Assembly: GCF_021018895.1 (NCBI RefSeq)
Contig: NC_079386.1
Span: forward strand, 1,507,501 to 1,571,500
Source of the DNA: Seriola aureovittata
Taxonomy: Eukaryota > Chordata > Actinopteri > Carangiformes > Carangidae
Reading direction: 5' to 3'
Length of the DNA: 64,000 bases
The notes beneath the pieces are model-generated. The model did not search any database. It was not told where the DNA came from and was given only the letters and a program-made list of their open reading frames with translations. The first letter of the stretch is position 1. The number at the start of each line of letters is the position of its first letter. The translations under genes were made by a program, and so were the position numbers. This document shows positions 22,247-52,560 of this stretch, piece after piece.

Positions 22247-25200
22247 TTGGTCGTCTCTGTTCATTTCCCATGGTCCTGGAATGTGTACATTGGAGGTCAT
22301 GCAGGCTGTAGCTACTGCAGAAGGTTTATTGTTGGTGTGGGGGTGGGACAACTGTTTTTTTGTTTGTTTGTTTCAAAAAGATGATATAAATAACCAGAAG
22401 ACAAAAGACAATAAGCACAGATCAAACTTTGAACACTAAGTCACTAAACAAACCAAGTAATGAACTCATACAATATTAATCAGGCTTGACGACCTAGATA
22501 AGATATTAAAGAATAAATACGTTTTGCATTCTATATATGTACTGTATATATACATGTATATATACTTTGCCCATAAAGTTGGATTAATTTTGTTTTCAGA
22601 CACAATCCTCTGTTTATTCCTATTTAAATGCATCAGTAATCACTTTTGACCAGCTGCAATGATTACATCATGTGTCCCAATTACCCAGGTGAAATGAATT
22701 CATGCATAACTTTTTTTCATAAATTTTAAAAAATATTTTATTCCAACTTTATGAGCAACGGTTTATATATGTGTGTGTGTGTATGTGTATATATAGGCTA
22801 ATATATATATATACATACATATAAACATACATACATCTTTACCATCACCCAGGTTTCCTCCACTAAAAGCCAATGGGATTTTTCTATTGTCTTCTGAAAA
22901 TAAACAGCAGTTTCTGATCCTGAGGTTTAGTTCAGCAGGATCATCTTCACTAATGAACATCACTCTATGATGTTTGAATTATAAATACAATCAGCAGAAG
23001 TAAAAAGCTAATGTTAGGCTATAAACCAACTACACTACGGTCACATGACTTCAACACCACGGTCACATGACTTCAACACTACGGTCACATGACTTCAGTG
23101 TCTCCACCACTAAACTTCAGCTTGTAGTTTGATACAGCTCTGACCTCTTCTACAAAAGCCTTTCCTCTCACACAGTTAGTGACAGTTTGTATAAACACAA
23201 CGAGGCTGGAAAGGTGGACTGGTGAGTTAACAAGGCTGTAAAGGTGGACTGGTGAGTTAACGAGGCTGTAAAGGTGGACTGGTGAGTTAAGAGGCTGTAA
23301 AGGTGGACTGGTGAGTAGATCGGGTTTCATGTTCAACGTGATGACTTTTGACGACAACCTCTGTAGTCTCATTTAGACACTCGTTAGCAACTGAGACGTA
23401 AAAGGTTAAATAAATCAGGACTGGAGTATTTACTGATGCATTTTATGTTGTAGAATAAAACATGAAAATGTCTTGAGCTGGTGTTAACCACAGACCTTAT
23501 TTCAGTCATCTGATCAAAAACCCACAGACTTCATGATGAGGGAACCTGAGGAGCTAACATCCTTATATATTTTGAACTCTATTGTTCAAACCCACTGGCA
23601 TTGTGTACCTCATCAGGGTCTGTCAGCTTGAACTCCCACCCATCTCCTGTCCAGCTTATACAAGACTGACAGTTGCGGTCTGTCAGAAGCTCCAGGAGGA
23701 ACTGCCACAGCTGAATGGGGCCACTTCCTGTTGGAACAATCAGCATCAACACGTGCTGGATAGATCTAAAACTGACTTCATCCATCTGAGAATCCAAAAT
23801 CTATCATCTCCTTCAACCAGTACTCACCAGTGTAGCCAGCGAGGATGGGTGCTGGTATCACAGCTCTCCCCAGATTGGTTTTGTTGCCTACATATTCTTT
23901 GAAGCTCCTGTGTGGCTGTGGTAACGTAAAGGCATCTTCGGACATGGTCTCTTCCAGGACTGGGTCTATATCCTGGAGTGAAGCGGTCCATGACAGAGAG
24001 CCCACACGCTCACAGTCGTCACTGTGAGTGATCTTTACCTCTGAGTCTGTCTCTACAAGCACAGAACAGTAGAAGAAGAAAGCAGGTGTGTAAGGACAGA
24101 GGGATCTCAGGTGATAAAGCAAAACAGCTCCTGGCAGCCATATTGGATAACAAATCACAGTGGTTTGGTACAATTTAGTTGTCAATCCAGAAGAATCCCA
24201 GAGGCAAAACAATAAAAAATTTGAACATTGGTTTTTGGCTGGACAGCAACAGCAGGGCCAGCCCTATAAACTGGAATGACTATAATGACTGACTGACTGA
24301 CTGACTGACTGACTGATATTTCCACCACTGGTCAGTCGAGTGCCTCGTCACTGAGTTGGAGTCTCTGGATCAAACAGGTTCTATTAGGGGGGGGGGGGGG
24401 GGTTACAGCTGCAGCTCATTGTCTCTAGATTTAGAGAATTTTTTCAAACAGACTGGGTATCAACCTGGTTCAGGTCTGGATGCTGTTCAGGCTGCACCTC
24501 TTGTCACAGGCAGTCTACTAAGCAGGGAAGAGGAGGAGTGCTTCCAATACACTGAGCCTTGCCTCCATTTCAGCAAATAAACTACTTTAATTCCACGTAT
24601 CATTATTTCTAAAGGAGGCAGAGGAATAACATAAGACACACTGAGCAGAGAGAGCAGGAGAGAGGGAGGGAGAGAGAGGAGTCATCACTAACAAGGCTTC
24701 GTACTAACGACTATGACCAACTCTCAATATATCAAACAGAGGGAGTTAGACATAAAGACCTGCCTCTAATGAAAGTCTGTTACGTTCTGGAGTTGAAGTA
24801 AATAAAGACAAAGCTGTTGTGGATCCAGACGGAGGCTGTGCTCTGTCAGGAGCGACTGTCTATCTGTCTATTTGGGCTTAGTCCAATAATAGGTTTATTG
24901 GTGTTTTTACCTCCAGTTCTTCCTGTTTCCTGACACAGAGCAGGAGAGCTCATGGTCCTGCTCGTATCCTCCATCTTGATCAGGTTGTGGTCTCCATGTT
25001 GAACAGGGACAGGGTCCAGAGTGTGGAGCTCCGTCCTCTCAGTGTGATGATACTGAACATGGTAACTGTGTTTGTCTGAATGTTCCTGAGCACAGTCCGA
25101 GTAGTTCTCTAAGGGAACAACAATAAAGGAAAAATGAACATAATATAAGAGATAAGATAAGATGAACCTTTATTGATCCCCTGTAGAGGATTTTCAAATT

Positions 25201-26106
25201 GACACATCAGCACAAAAGAATAGCAACACAAGAGGGAATAAGATAAATTAGAAGTGCTATTTACAATAACATTCAAATGCAAGTAGTATGTGAATACATG
25301 TTCACAACATGAATTCTTTTCCTGCACATTTCCATCAGTCCTGTACTACTGTTAATGTACTGTTAATGTACTGTTAATATACTGTTAATGTACTGTTAAT
25401 ATACTGTTAATATACTGTTAATGTACTGTTAATGTACTGTTAATGTACTGTTGACCCACATTACACTTTCATTCACTTTATCTTTGCACATTAAGGTGAA
25501 TTTGCTGTGTAATGAGTGTTAATCAAGTCACTTCTGTCCATACCTGTCTACCTCACATTTGCATTTGTCTGTGTTATTATGCTAACTGAGAGTTGAGCAG
25601 TTTCCCTGTGGAGTCATTAATGTTCTTCTGTAGTAATTGAATATAATTCTGCTAGTAATAATAATAACTACAGTTTCCAAAGGTTACAGAAGACACATTA
25701 TTGCATACCTCTGTTGAAGTGAAGCTGGCAGTAAGACGGTGTTGTGCAGGTTGGTAATGAAGCATCATACGCAGATTCATTCTCTGCAGAATTAAATTCC
25801 CATGACAAAAATAATAACTCTGTGTTATCGTTGTGTTATTACTCCATGATCACCGACTTAATAAAGATCGACCACACTAATACAGAAGATCTGTTCATGT
25901 GTCTGTATTACATATCTCATATCTACACATACACATACATGATGTACAGTATGAAACAAAAACACTCTAACTTAACAGATGGAGGTGTCACATATCAGAA
26001 CCAGGTCTGAAGTATCCAGTATAAATCACCTGAGAAAACACACCTGCCAACAAATGACACTACATCTGTAAAAATGAAACGCTACACATTATCATACAGC
26101 CTCCCT

Positions 26107-26160
<54 letters not shown>

Positions 26161-26298
26161 TGTGTGTACCACTGTTTATATCATATTTACTGCTTTTATA
26201 GACTATTACCTGGCTGGCCCAGGTGAGTCCTGAACCATCCCTTAGTTATGCTTCTGTAGGCCTAGACTGCTGGGGGGACTCCCATGATGCATTGCATA

Positions 26299-26340
<42 letters not shown>

Positions 26341-27449
26341 CATTATTATTAACACCATTAGCTATTGTATTGGTATTACTACTACTGTAACCAGCTGTTC
26401 CTGGTCTCTCTATCTCCCTGTGTGGGGAGATAGAGAGAAAGATCCTTCTGCTGCTGTCTAACTTCTTCTGAATACCACTAATTACAAATATACTAAATAT
26501 AATATTATTCTTTAACTTCATTTGAATATGTCCGTTTTAAATTCCTTCACCTCTCCTCATGGTCTCCAGATGTTCCCACAGGATTTCTCCGGCGGTGCAG
26601 TCCGACATCAGGCCCAGGAAAGCATCTCGGTCCAGACCGCACAGCTCGCTGCCCTGCAGGCCTCTCAGGTCCGAGCCCAGGCGGTGGAGACTGAACTCAG
26701 CCTGGCACCAGTCCAGCCAGTGGTTCACCTCCCACTCAGACCACAGGGTAGGATCTGGGCACATACAAATACATAAATGTACATAAAGCAACATCTACAG
26801 CCTCCTCACCTCCTCTGATAGAAATGATGTGTACCCTGTGGAAAGTGACGGCTGATCCTCTCCTGGGTGAAGCCGGAGAAACTGGCCTTCACCGCCTGGC
26901 TCAGGACCTCCTTACTGGTCGGGGTGAGAGGAGGGACGTCCAGGGTGTCCAGCTCTGGGACGCACATAAAATATCAACATGTTTTCATTACAACAAACTC
27001 CCACAGGCTAACTCTTTATCTAAACCGTCCTGTATAGTATTTATTAGCTGTATATACAGTTAATAAATGGTTTATAACTATAACACACTACAATGTAGCA
27101 GAAATATATTTTATGTTTATTAATTTGTCAACAACAATAAGTGAAGTCTGTCTGATGTTGGTTTAACAGATAATGAATAATTAACTTAAAGTTTAAAAGG
27201 GCGGGGCCACGTATCTAAATATTACAACATATTGGTCACATACACTGTTGTACTGAATCAGACTAGATGAATTAAATGCCTGGAAAACAGATATGCAAGA
27301 AAACACTGATGAGGCAGATTGGGATATTGCTTATTTAAAAACAGACAATAAATACAAGGTTCAAACTATATCAATAAAAGTGGTTAATGAGAATGTGTAT
27401 AACTCCTGTCAAAGTCCATCACATGTCTGCTAATATTCCTGAGAGAGAG

Positions 27450-27484
<35 letters not shown>

Positions 27485-27775
27485 TTTCAGATCAAAATCC
27501 CTTTAAATGTCAAACTCTGTGTGCTTGGAATGAATCTGAAGGACTTTATACAAACATCAGAACACACTAAACGTGTGGACTTTGGACTTCTTTAAGCCAG
27601 GAGAGCCCCTGCACTTTGTTAAAGAGTATGGATGCTCTGTAACTGAGCTTGGAACTGTGAGGATCTGGAAAGACTAAGTTCCTGAAGGCAAGGGGAAAGA
27701 CCAAACATGAACATCATAAAAGACAGGAATTGTTCTTGTTGTTGTTTGTATTCTCTTTGACATTAGTGCAGGTTT

Positions 27776-27816
<41 letters not shown>

Positions 27817-29304
27817 GTTGTGTGAGTATGTGTAATGTTGCTATTGTCAAACCCAAATTGTTGTATTGTTACTGTGTGTTGTAATCTGTATGGGACGTGA
27901 TAAGAAAAACCATAATAAAGATATTGGGGGGAAATGTTATTGTGCAATGTGCAAGTTACATATTACATTAGAGTCTATAGAGGCCTGTTCAGTCTGATTG
28001 TATTTTGTACACAATACAGATGTTCACTACTGCACACTGTACCTAGTTATCATTTAGAAACTCTATACAAACATGAATGAATGTTTATAACTTGCTGTAT
28101 GAAACTGTGAGAACATTTATAAGTTTTCCCATGAAAACATATTTCTTATTATTATAACAGCATTCATTTTCTACTGAACCAGCAGTTTCCACAAGAGCTG
28201 TTGGTAAATATATCAATAAACACTAACATCTGCTCACAGCTGCATTATAGTCAGTAAGAAACTGGTTGTTGCATGTTTGTATTTACATGTTTATTTATAC
28301 ATATTCTCACTACTTGTTTCTTGTCTTGATTATTTATCTCAATTCATCTTATTTTGTCTTTTATCTTATTTCAATTTGTTATTTTTATTCTACTTTAATT
28401 TGTGTTATTTTTATTTTATTTTATTTGAATCTTAAATGTTGTTGATAAATGCATTAAAATGATGACATTTAAAATCAAGTGTTGCCATATAATGAGCGAC
28501 AGTGCAGTGTAATGAGTGAAAAGCTCATTCAGAAGCTCCAGTCACTCTCACTGTGTCTAAAACCCCTGATATTAAACACATTCATAAACACAACTACATG
28601 AAGAACGACCAGAGTGAAACAAGAAATCTATCAATCAATTATCAATTATCAATCATCAAGAATCCCAGTGTTGATTAAATCCTGATCAGATGAAGGACGA
28701 GTCTTACCGTAGGTACTGGAGTCCATCCCAGTGTCAGGGTCGGGGGGATCAGCTGGAGGAAACAGAGACCGCAAAAGGGGGAAAGGGACTTTAATATGAG
28801 AGATAGGAGGGGACAGGCTGTGACGGACAGCTGTCAATCATGTGGATGTGGGCGGGGCAAGAGGAACAGGTTTGAAGCCAGGTGAAGGGCCTCAAGTGAG
28901 ACTGATCCATGGATACAGGATTTATTTTGTGATTTATGTGAAGAGATGGTAAAATACTTTTATTTTCCCTTTGGTTATGAGTTTATTTATATTTATATTT
29001 ATATTTATTTCTATATGAAGTTATTTTAGTGTCCCAGTTCTGATGGAACCAAACACATACATACATTTCTGACAGGTTTATAGACAGTGAATGATGATCT
29101 ATAACATCTATCCACTGTATGACTGAATTTAATGAGGCTTTTACACCTGCATACAGGTGTATAACCCTGTACACATTCCGTCCGGGTGTCACATTTCGTT
29201 CCTGTGTTACATTTCCCATTCATTAAGAAACCAACAAAGAAGTGTGTGTTTGTGTCTTCTTCACAGCTGGATTCGTGACAGGACACAGAGGACTCCAGGC
29301 TCAT
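21209..29304 (-). CDS. Divergent ETS1/ETS2-type transcription factor
   Basis: Nine exons on the minus strand: 29265-29304 (tentative first exon), 28708-28752, 26835-26954, 26551-26754, 25709-25783, 24911-25108, 23828-24052, 23609-23727 and 21209-21421. All junctions keep phase, giving about 412 aa (ETS1 441, ETS2 469). Visible in order: the ERK-site motif [11 protein letters not shown]; a pointed (PNT) domain from about residue 45 to 135 ([30 protein letters not shown]); a Ser-rich middle; the inhibitory-helix region SFKEYV...[12 protein letters not shown] just before the ETS domain, as in ETS1/2; and the winged-helix ETS domain at about 304-390 with [14 protein letters not shown] and [18 protein letters not shown]. 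The two recognition-helix arginines are kept. Changes from ETS1/2 include VALLWGRRK for VARRWGKRK and VYCFVCNLQ for VYRFVCDLQ. Expected to bind GGAA sites in the nucleus. Its exact orthology is unresolved: it looks like a third member beside ets1 and ets2. Confidence 0.88.
21774..21832. repeat. 12-bp minisatellite
   Basis: About five copies of GGTCCTGGACCT, each copy itself nearly palindromic (AGGTCC/GGACCT). In the last intron of the ETS gene. Confidence 0.95.
22203..22245. repeat. (TG)n microsatellite
   Basis: Uninterrupted TG run in the last intron of the ETS gene. Confidence 0.97.
23031..23098. repeat. 22-bp minisatellite
   Basis: Three copies of a unit containing CGGTCACATGACTTCAACAC. 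Confidence 0.9.
23200..23315. repeat. 30-bp minisatellite
   Basis: Four copies of a unit containing AAGGTGGACTGGTGAGTTAA, the last one shorter by a base. In the ETS gene intron just before the final exon. Confidence 0.95.
24284..24317. repeat. (GACT)n microsatellite
   Basis: Seven to eight GACT units. A run of about 16 G follows at 24387-24402. Confidence 0.93.
25145..25200 (+). mobile_element. LINE 3'-tail-type fragment
   Basis: GATAAGATAAGATGAACCTT then TATTGATCCCCTGTAGAGG resembles the end of a widespread fish non-LTR element, with short tandem units before CTTTATTGATCCCC. A reverse-oriented relative lies at 30825-30882. Confidence 0.5.
25339..25452. repeat. 11-12-bp minisatellite
   Basis: About ten copies of TACTGTTAATG, alternating AATGTACTG and AATATACTG. 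Confidence 0.95.
26108..26158. repeat. (GT)n microsatellite
   Basis: GT run in an ETS gene intron. Confidence 0.95.
26301..26350. repeat. (TTA)n microsatellite
   Basis: About 16 trinucleotide units with one C interruption, 200 bp from the PNT-domain exon. Confidence 0.95.
27441..27482. repeat. (GA)n microsatellite
   Basis: GA run with one GC interruption. Confidence 0.95.
27778..27811. repeat. (TG)n microsatellite
   Basis: TG run in the intron before the PNT exons of the ETS gene. Confidence 0.95.
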
Positions 29305-29550
29305 GCTAACTTCTTGCTTTTATTTGGTGAAATGTAGCAGTGAAGCACATCATCAGCTGGAATCACACAGTGATTCGTGATCGTGGGCGCTGCTGCGTCG
29401 ACGCTTCATCGTGAAGTTTTATTTTATATATTTATTTCAGGTAAGATTGAGCCCACATATCCAACATACAGTGGGATAACAAATTGTAATTGGGACTGTC
29501 AGGTGTAATCTGCTGTGTGTAATGGGAACCTAAAGGCAGCAGAATATTAC

Positions 29551-30315
29551 AGGGCAGACTGGGGATAGTTGCAACACTTCTGGCATCTCTCTCAGTTATT
29601 CTGAGACCAACCAAACTTTAACATATTAAACTTCCATCTGTCTGCTAATGACTCGTACAATTTAAAGATGATTCCATATGACAGATCATTCACTGTTTGT
29701 ATTTTAATTGAAGAATTCAGAAGTTACAACTGACCCCAAGCCTGAGGACAGTTACCGTTTCACCATATAACTTACAGTATTGTCACAGTATTGGGAAGAT
29801 ATACTCTGTTTTACAAAACCATCTAGAACATACAGCTACTTTGAGTCAAAATTATATTTGATAACTTATGATACAGAACAGGTAAATACATAAAACCACG
29901 AGAGGTCAACAAAATAATTACCAAAATAACTTGTTTGTTCTCGTATGTGTTAAAAGGAGCAAGTATTGCTGCATCTGTTCTGCTATGGGACAAAATTACC
30001 TGCATATTTTGCCTATGGTGAACTAAAAATTTTGAAACACACTGTTGTGTGGTCTGTTGTGATTTGGCTGCTCAGCTTTGGGACAGTTACAATACCTTGT
30101 TGCAACCATCTCCACCCTGTCAGCCATGACAGAACATCATGTGCTAGCTAGACACACTGACACGTGCTAACCATGTGTTTTAGAAATCAACAAAACAACG
30201 ATTCAAACTTGCAACTTCAAAAAAAGCTCAGGACAGTTTGACAGAAGCAGATATTGAATGTGTGTTCTCTCTTCCTGACGAATAAGATTTGTTCCCACCA
30301 TCCCCAGTCTCCCCT
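29551..30315. mobile_element. Non-autonomous DNA transposon remnant with inverted ends
   Basis: The left end reads AGGGCAGACTGGGGATAGTT. The right end, read on the other strand, is AGGGGAGACTGGGGATGGTG. About 765 bp lie between them with no coding capacity. No clear target duplication was identified. Confidence 0.5.
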
Positions 30316-30824
30316 ACACAATGTATTTTGATGTCAGCGTTGGCCTCTGTCCATCTGCCAACACTGGAGTTTAGGATCAAATATGAAATTTGAATTACAG
30401 TGTTATATAACAGGTATTTCACAGTGAGGCCAGTGAGTTAATCTCTGACTAGTTGTCTCCATAGTAACCAGTCTGACTTAAAATTAAGGAAAGTTTTAGT
30501 GTAAGTTTGACTTATAAACTAATTTAAATAAATCCCTCTCACATATATTTATACAATAAACAGTCAAGATCAACTGACGCTCCCATCATGACTGCAGCAG
30601 CTCTGACTCCCTCTAGTGGCCGTCAGTGGAAAGAAGCTCAGTTTGTATGTTTGCTCTTCCACTGCTCTCAGCTTTGTTGCCCTGGACTTCATTTGTATCT
30701 ACGATATTTAACCCAGGATCGGCTTCATATTTCAGTCTGAATGTCTCTGGACGAGCGGTGAGAGTTTAGTGTATACTTGAATCCTGTGTATGTTTGTCTT
30801 TGTATTTTAACTCAGCTGCTATGA

Positions 30825-30882
30825 CATTTTTATTTCCCTCCGGGGATTAATAAAGTCATCTATCTATCTATCTATCTATCCA
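30825..30882 (-). mobile_element. LINE 3'-tail-type fragment with (GATA)n
   Basis: On the minus strand: GATAGATAGATAGATGACTT then TATTAATCCCCGGAGGG, a common tail of fish non-LTR elements. Confidence 0.55.
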
Positions 30883-30883
30883 A

Positions 30884-31302
30884 TTGCACAAAACACCTTT
30901 TCTACTTAAGTAATGACACTTAAGGTTTAATTTCTCCCTAAGGGTGTTGCACAGAATCTCTTAACTTATTTCCTTAACTAAGGAAACCTTTTAAGTAATT
31001 TACAGCACTAAAACAGATTTACAGCAGTAAAATCCTACTGTTTCCATGGAGACAATTGGTTTGCTGCCAATAGCAGTTCTGATAACCATTATCACTTTTG
31101 GGAAGTGGGTAACATTAAAGAGGTGTGCAGCTACGTCTGTAATTTGCTGTTGTCTTGACGGGAACGTCACCATGGTGAACTCTGGTCTCTAAGGTCTTTT
31201 GAGCGACAGTTTAACTGACTAAGTGATTCCTAAAGTTTGAGACTAAGATAAGGAGAAAACCTTAAATTCTTAAATGAACATTTGCATGAACGTGCAACTT
31301 TT
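30884..31302. mobile_element. Short DNA-transposon-like element with inverted ends
   Basis: The left end (AATTGCACAAAACACC, then CACTTAAGGTTTAATTTCTC) is similar to the reverse complement of the right end (GTTGCACGTTCATGC, then TTTAAGGTTTTCTCCTTA). About 420 bp in total, no coding capacity. Confidence 0.45.
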
Positions 31303-31440
31303 TTTAGTTTGAAGAAATCTTAACTCAGACTTTAAGGAATATTTTAACTTCTGGTGTTTTATGCAGCTGTCCCCAGCTCTTATTTCATTTGTGCTACAGA
31401 GGTGCAGGAGTGAACAGAGACATGAAACTGTTTTTAGTCA

Positions 31441-31446
31441 TTTATT
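31441..31446 (-). terminator. Candidate polyadenylation signal of pygm
   Basis: TTTATT on the plus strand is AATAAA on the minus strand, about 1 kb after the pygm stop. The 3' UTR would then be about 31.4-32.4 kb. Other sites cannot be excluded. Confidence 0.35.
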
Positions 31447-32438
31447 GACTAAAGAAGAAGAAAAGCTCTGACTGACAGTGGAAACATTAGCTCCAGTGAC
31501 AGCTCCTCCTGCAGTCAGACAGGATGCTGTTACAGTACATCAATCAGACTGAGATCCACAGCGTCATAGACACGTCCTATGTTAAACACACACAGCTACA
31601 CTACAGAGAACACACACCTTCGAGAGAAGTTCAGTCACTTAGGTTTTAGGCAGAAGAGGCTTGGTTATTTTCTAACACAGGACACTTTAGGGACAGAGAG
31701 ACGCACAAACATGCTGAGGAGGTCACAGGTAAACTGACGGGTCGATGCAGGGCTCCTCTGACCATCACCGACAACACAAATACATTCAGCAAACACCAGA
31801 GAACACAAACACTGACAGGGCAGTGAGATATTGATATGGAGGTTGATCAGCTGTGAATATGGAGACATGGCTTCCATCCAACACCGTCCAGTCACAGTGC
31901 TGCGTCGAGGCTCTCAGTCGTGGAAGACGCGGGCTGGTCTGGAACCAACACAGTTCTGAGGTCTGTTGGCATTTTTGCTGGGTTTTAGTCGCCGTCAAGG
32001 CTCGGAAGTAGAAGGGCAATGTAGTCAGGACATCACTGTTGTGTGAAAACCAGAATATGGAAGTCCAGGTCTGCTGGAAGATCACACCCTGGTATAACAC
32101 TCGTTTGACCTTGAATTCTCAAACATCAGTGGTGAGGACATTTTGGAAAATAAGGGGCGTACTGGGCACTTTGACAAAACTCTGAGGTGGAGATGCAAGG
32201 TTTTCACTCAACAGTGAGAATATGTATTGCTGGTGCACACAGGGAAAACTAATACAGATTCTGAATAAGCCCATTTGGATACATATTAGTGCCAGAGGAA
32301 GTGCAAGTCGTAGAGGCAGTATGGGGATCAGTAAAGTGGAGAAATAATGCCACAGTGCACAGTGAAGAAGCTACAGGGTTGATCTCCGGCGGCTGGACCA
32401 CGTGGCGGGCTACAGAGAGGTGGAGGAGATGTGGTGCT

Positions 32439-50722
<18,284 letters not shown>

Positions 50723-50850
50723 GTTCCCTGACGTCCTGTCTACACTGTCCACTGGATGTTTGAATTAAACTTGGGAACTTGAACAAACAGTCCGTCCTCC
50801 TTCCTTCCGACTCTGCACCGAGCACAGTCAGCCTGTGGGATGTGACCAGC

Positions 50851-50860
50851 CTCTTTTATG
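50851..50860 (-). promoter_or_regulatory. Possible TATA-like box of pygm
   Basis: Minus strand CATAAAAGAG, about 130 bp before the start codon. Placement is reasonable for a muscle gene, but there is no other support. Confidence 0.3.
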
Positions 50861-51364
50861 TCACGTAGCCAGCGTCAAACTACACCGAACGAAATAACCA
50901 CTTCCTGCTAAGAATTTCAAAATAAAATCAAAATTTGTCACAGCTAACGAACCCATCGAGAATTAAAAAGTGCGTCACACGCCTCAATGAAGCTAATTTC
51001 CCTTCATAAGCAGCAGATTAATGATTAGCGTCTACTCACATCCAAACTATAGATAGTTTTAGCTAAGAAGAATCCTAAAGAGCTGAGAATAGCATTTCTT
51101 TTTTACAAATTATTTGGTCAATTAGCAAGAAAAATAGATGGCGGAAATGGGTAATCGTGCTTTTATTTTTATGTCAAAATCACTGTACTTCCGGCCTTAA
51201 TCTGTATAATTTGCCTCACTTGTAGATGGAGAAAAAAGTACAGAAACTAGAGGATCAACAGAGGCAAAACGAAGAAGAAAAATACCAGTTGAGTCTGTAA
51301 AATGTGTTTTACTTACATGTGGATATTTGAACGAGTTAAAATATAAACTAGAATTAAGGTTGTA

Positions 51365-51750
51365 TGCCCCGCCAACCAGTCAAGTATCAGGAAATATGAT
51401 CACATCCCTCCTTCCTGAGTTAGTGTTGAATAATGGACAGAAGTTTTTTAATATGATGTTACAGTGAAGTTGACTTTTGGATTTAAAATGTCATCACTTA
51501 CGGTCATTTTGTGTCATTATTAGTGTATGAAGTTGTCATAATTAGTGTATGAATTTGTGAATTATGTACAAAAATGTGAGGTCAAAGTGACCTTGAACTT
51601 TGACCTTTACCCACCAAACTCTTATCAGTTCATCCTTGAGTCCAAGTAAATGTTTGAAGATGTTTACTCAAGGTGTTACTGAGATATCATGTTCACAAGA
51701 ATGGGACGGACAATGCAAAAACATAATGCCTCTGGGAGGCATAAAAACAA
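51365..51750 (-). repeat. Nuclear-receptor half-site repeat, copy 5
   Basis: Contains GGTCAAAGTGACC at 51580-51592, followed by TTGAACTTTGACCTTTACCC, and shares TACTGAGATATCATGTTCAC and the ATCAGTTCATCCTTGAGTCC block with the other copies. About 0.65-1 kb upstream of the pygm start. Confidence 0.75.
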
Positions 51751-51984
51751 CAATTCAAAAAGATCCAATTAAACATATAGGCTCGTTCTTGACCTTGGTT
51801 TAATGAAGGAAAAGAAATCTTAATCCAGGGTCATCTATTATCATTTCTGTAGAGCTTTCAACCACATCCCAGTCTTCATTCATGAGCAAATGGAGTTTGT
51901 TCAGTTGTCCATCACGTGATATAAATACTTTAGCAATAACAGCTGGTTGTATATAAGGTAACGAGATTATAACATAACATCCTG

Positions 51985-52560
51985 TATGTGTAGAAAGTCT
52001 CCAGACCCCTTCACTTGTTGAGATGTTGCAGTTTTCAGACTCTTTACTATGACTTTCTCTGGATCATCTGAGATGTTTCTACAGCTTGACTGGAGTCCAC
52101 CTTTGGTAAACTCAGCTGATTAGAACTGATATGGAGACACACACCTGTCTATAGCAGGTTTCACAGAGGACAATGAAGATCAGAGCAGAAATCATGAGGA
52201 AGGAACTGCTGCAGAGACAGGAGGCTGGAGAGACCTGAAAATGTCTGTCCACCGACAGTCCCCAGCAAACCTGACATCTGTATCTGCAAAGAACAGCAGA
52301 AAATCCCCAAATCCAGATGTACAAAGGTTTTCAGACCCACTGTGATCACTGCAGAAGGTGCTTCAAGTAAGACCTGAGTAAAGTGTCTGAATACTCATCT
52401 CAATGTATTTAATAATTTGCAAAACTTTCTAAAATTCTGTTTTGACTTTGTCATTATGGGGTAATAAGTTGTGATTGGAGAGGAAATGATTTGAGCATAA
52501 GGCTTCATGGACGTCTGTCTTATAATAAATACATCCATGATGAAATACAGCTGCCTTACA
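51985..52560 (+). mobile_element. Decayed non-autonomous Tc1/mariner-like element
   Basis: The left part has AAGTCTCCAGACCCCTTCAC and ACACACCTGTCTATAGCAGG; the right part has TTTGACTTTGTCATTATGGG then GTAATAAG. These match the outer parts of a very common fish Tc1-like family. The middle, where the transposase start would lie, is short and broken. No usable frame. Confidence 0.55.
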
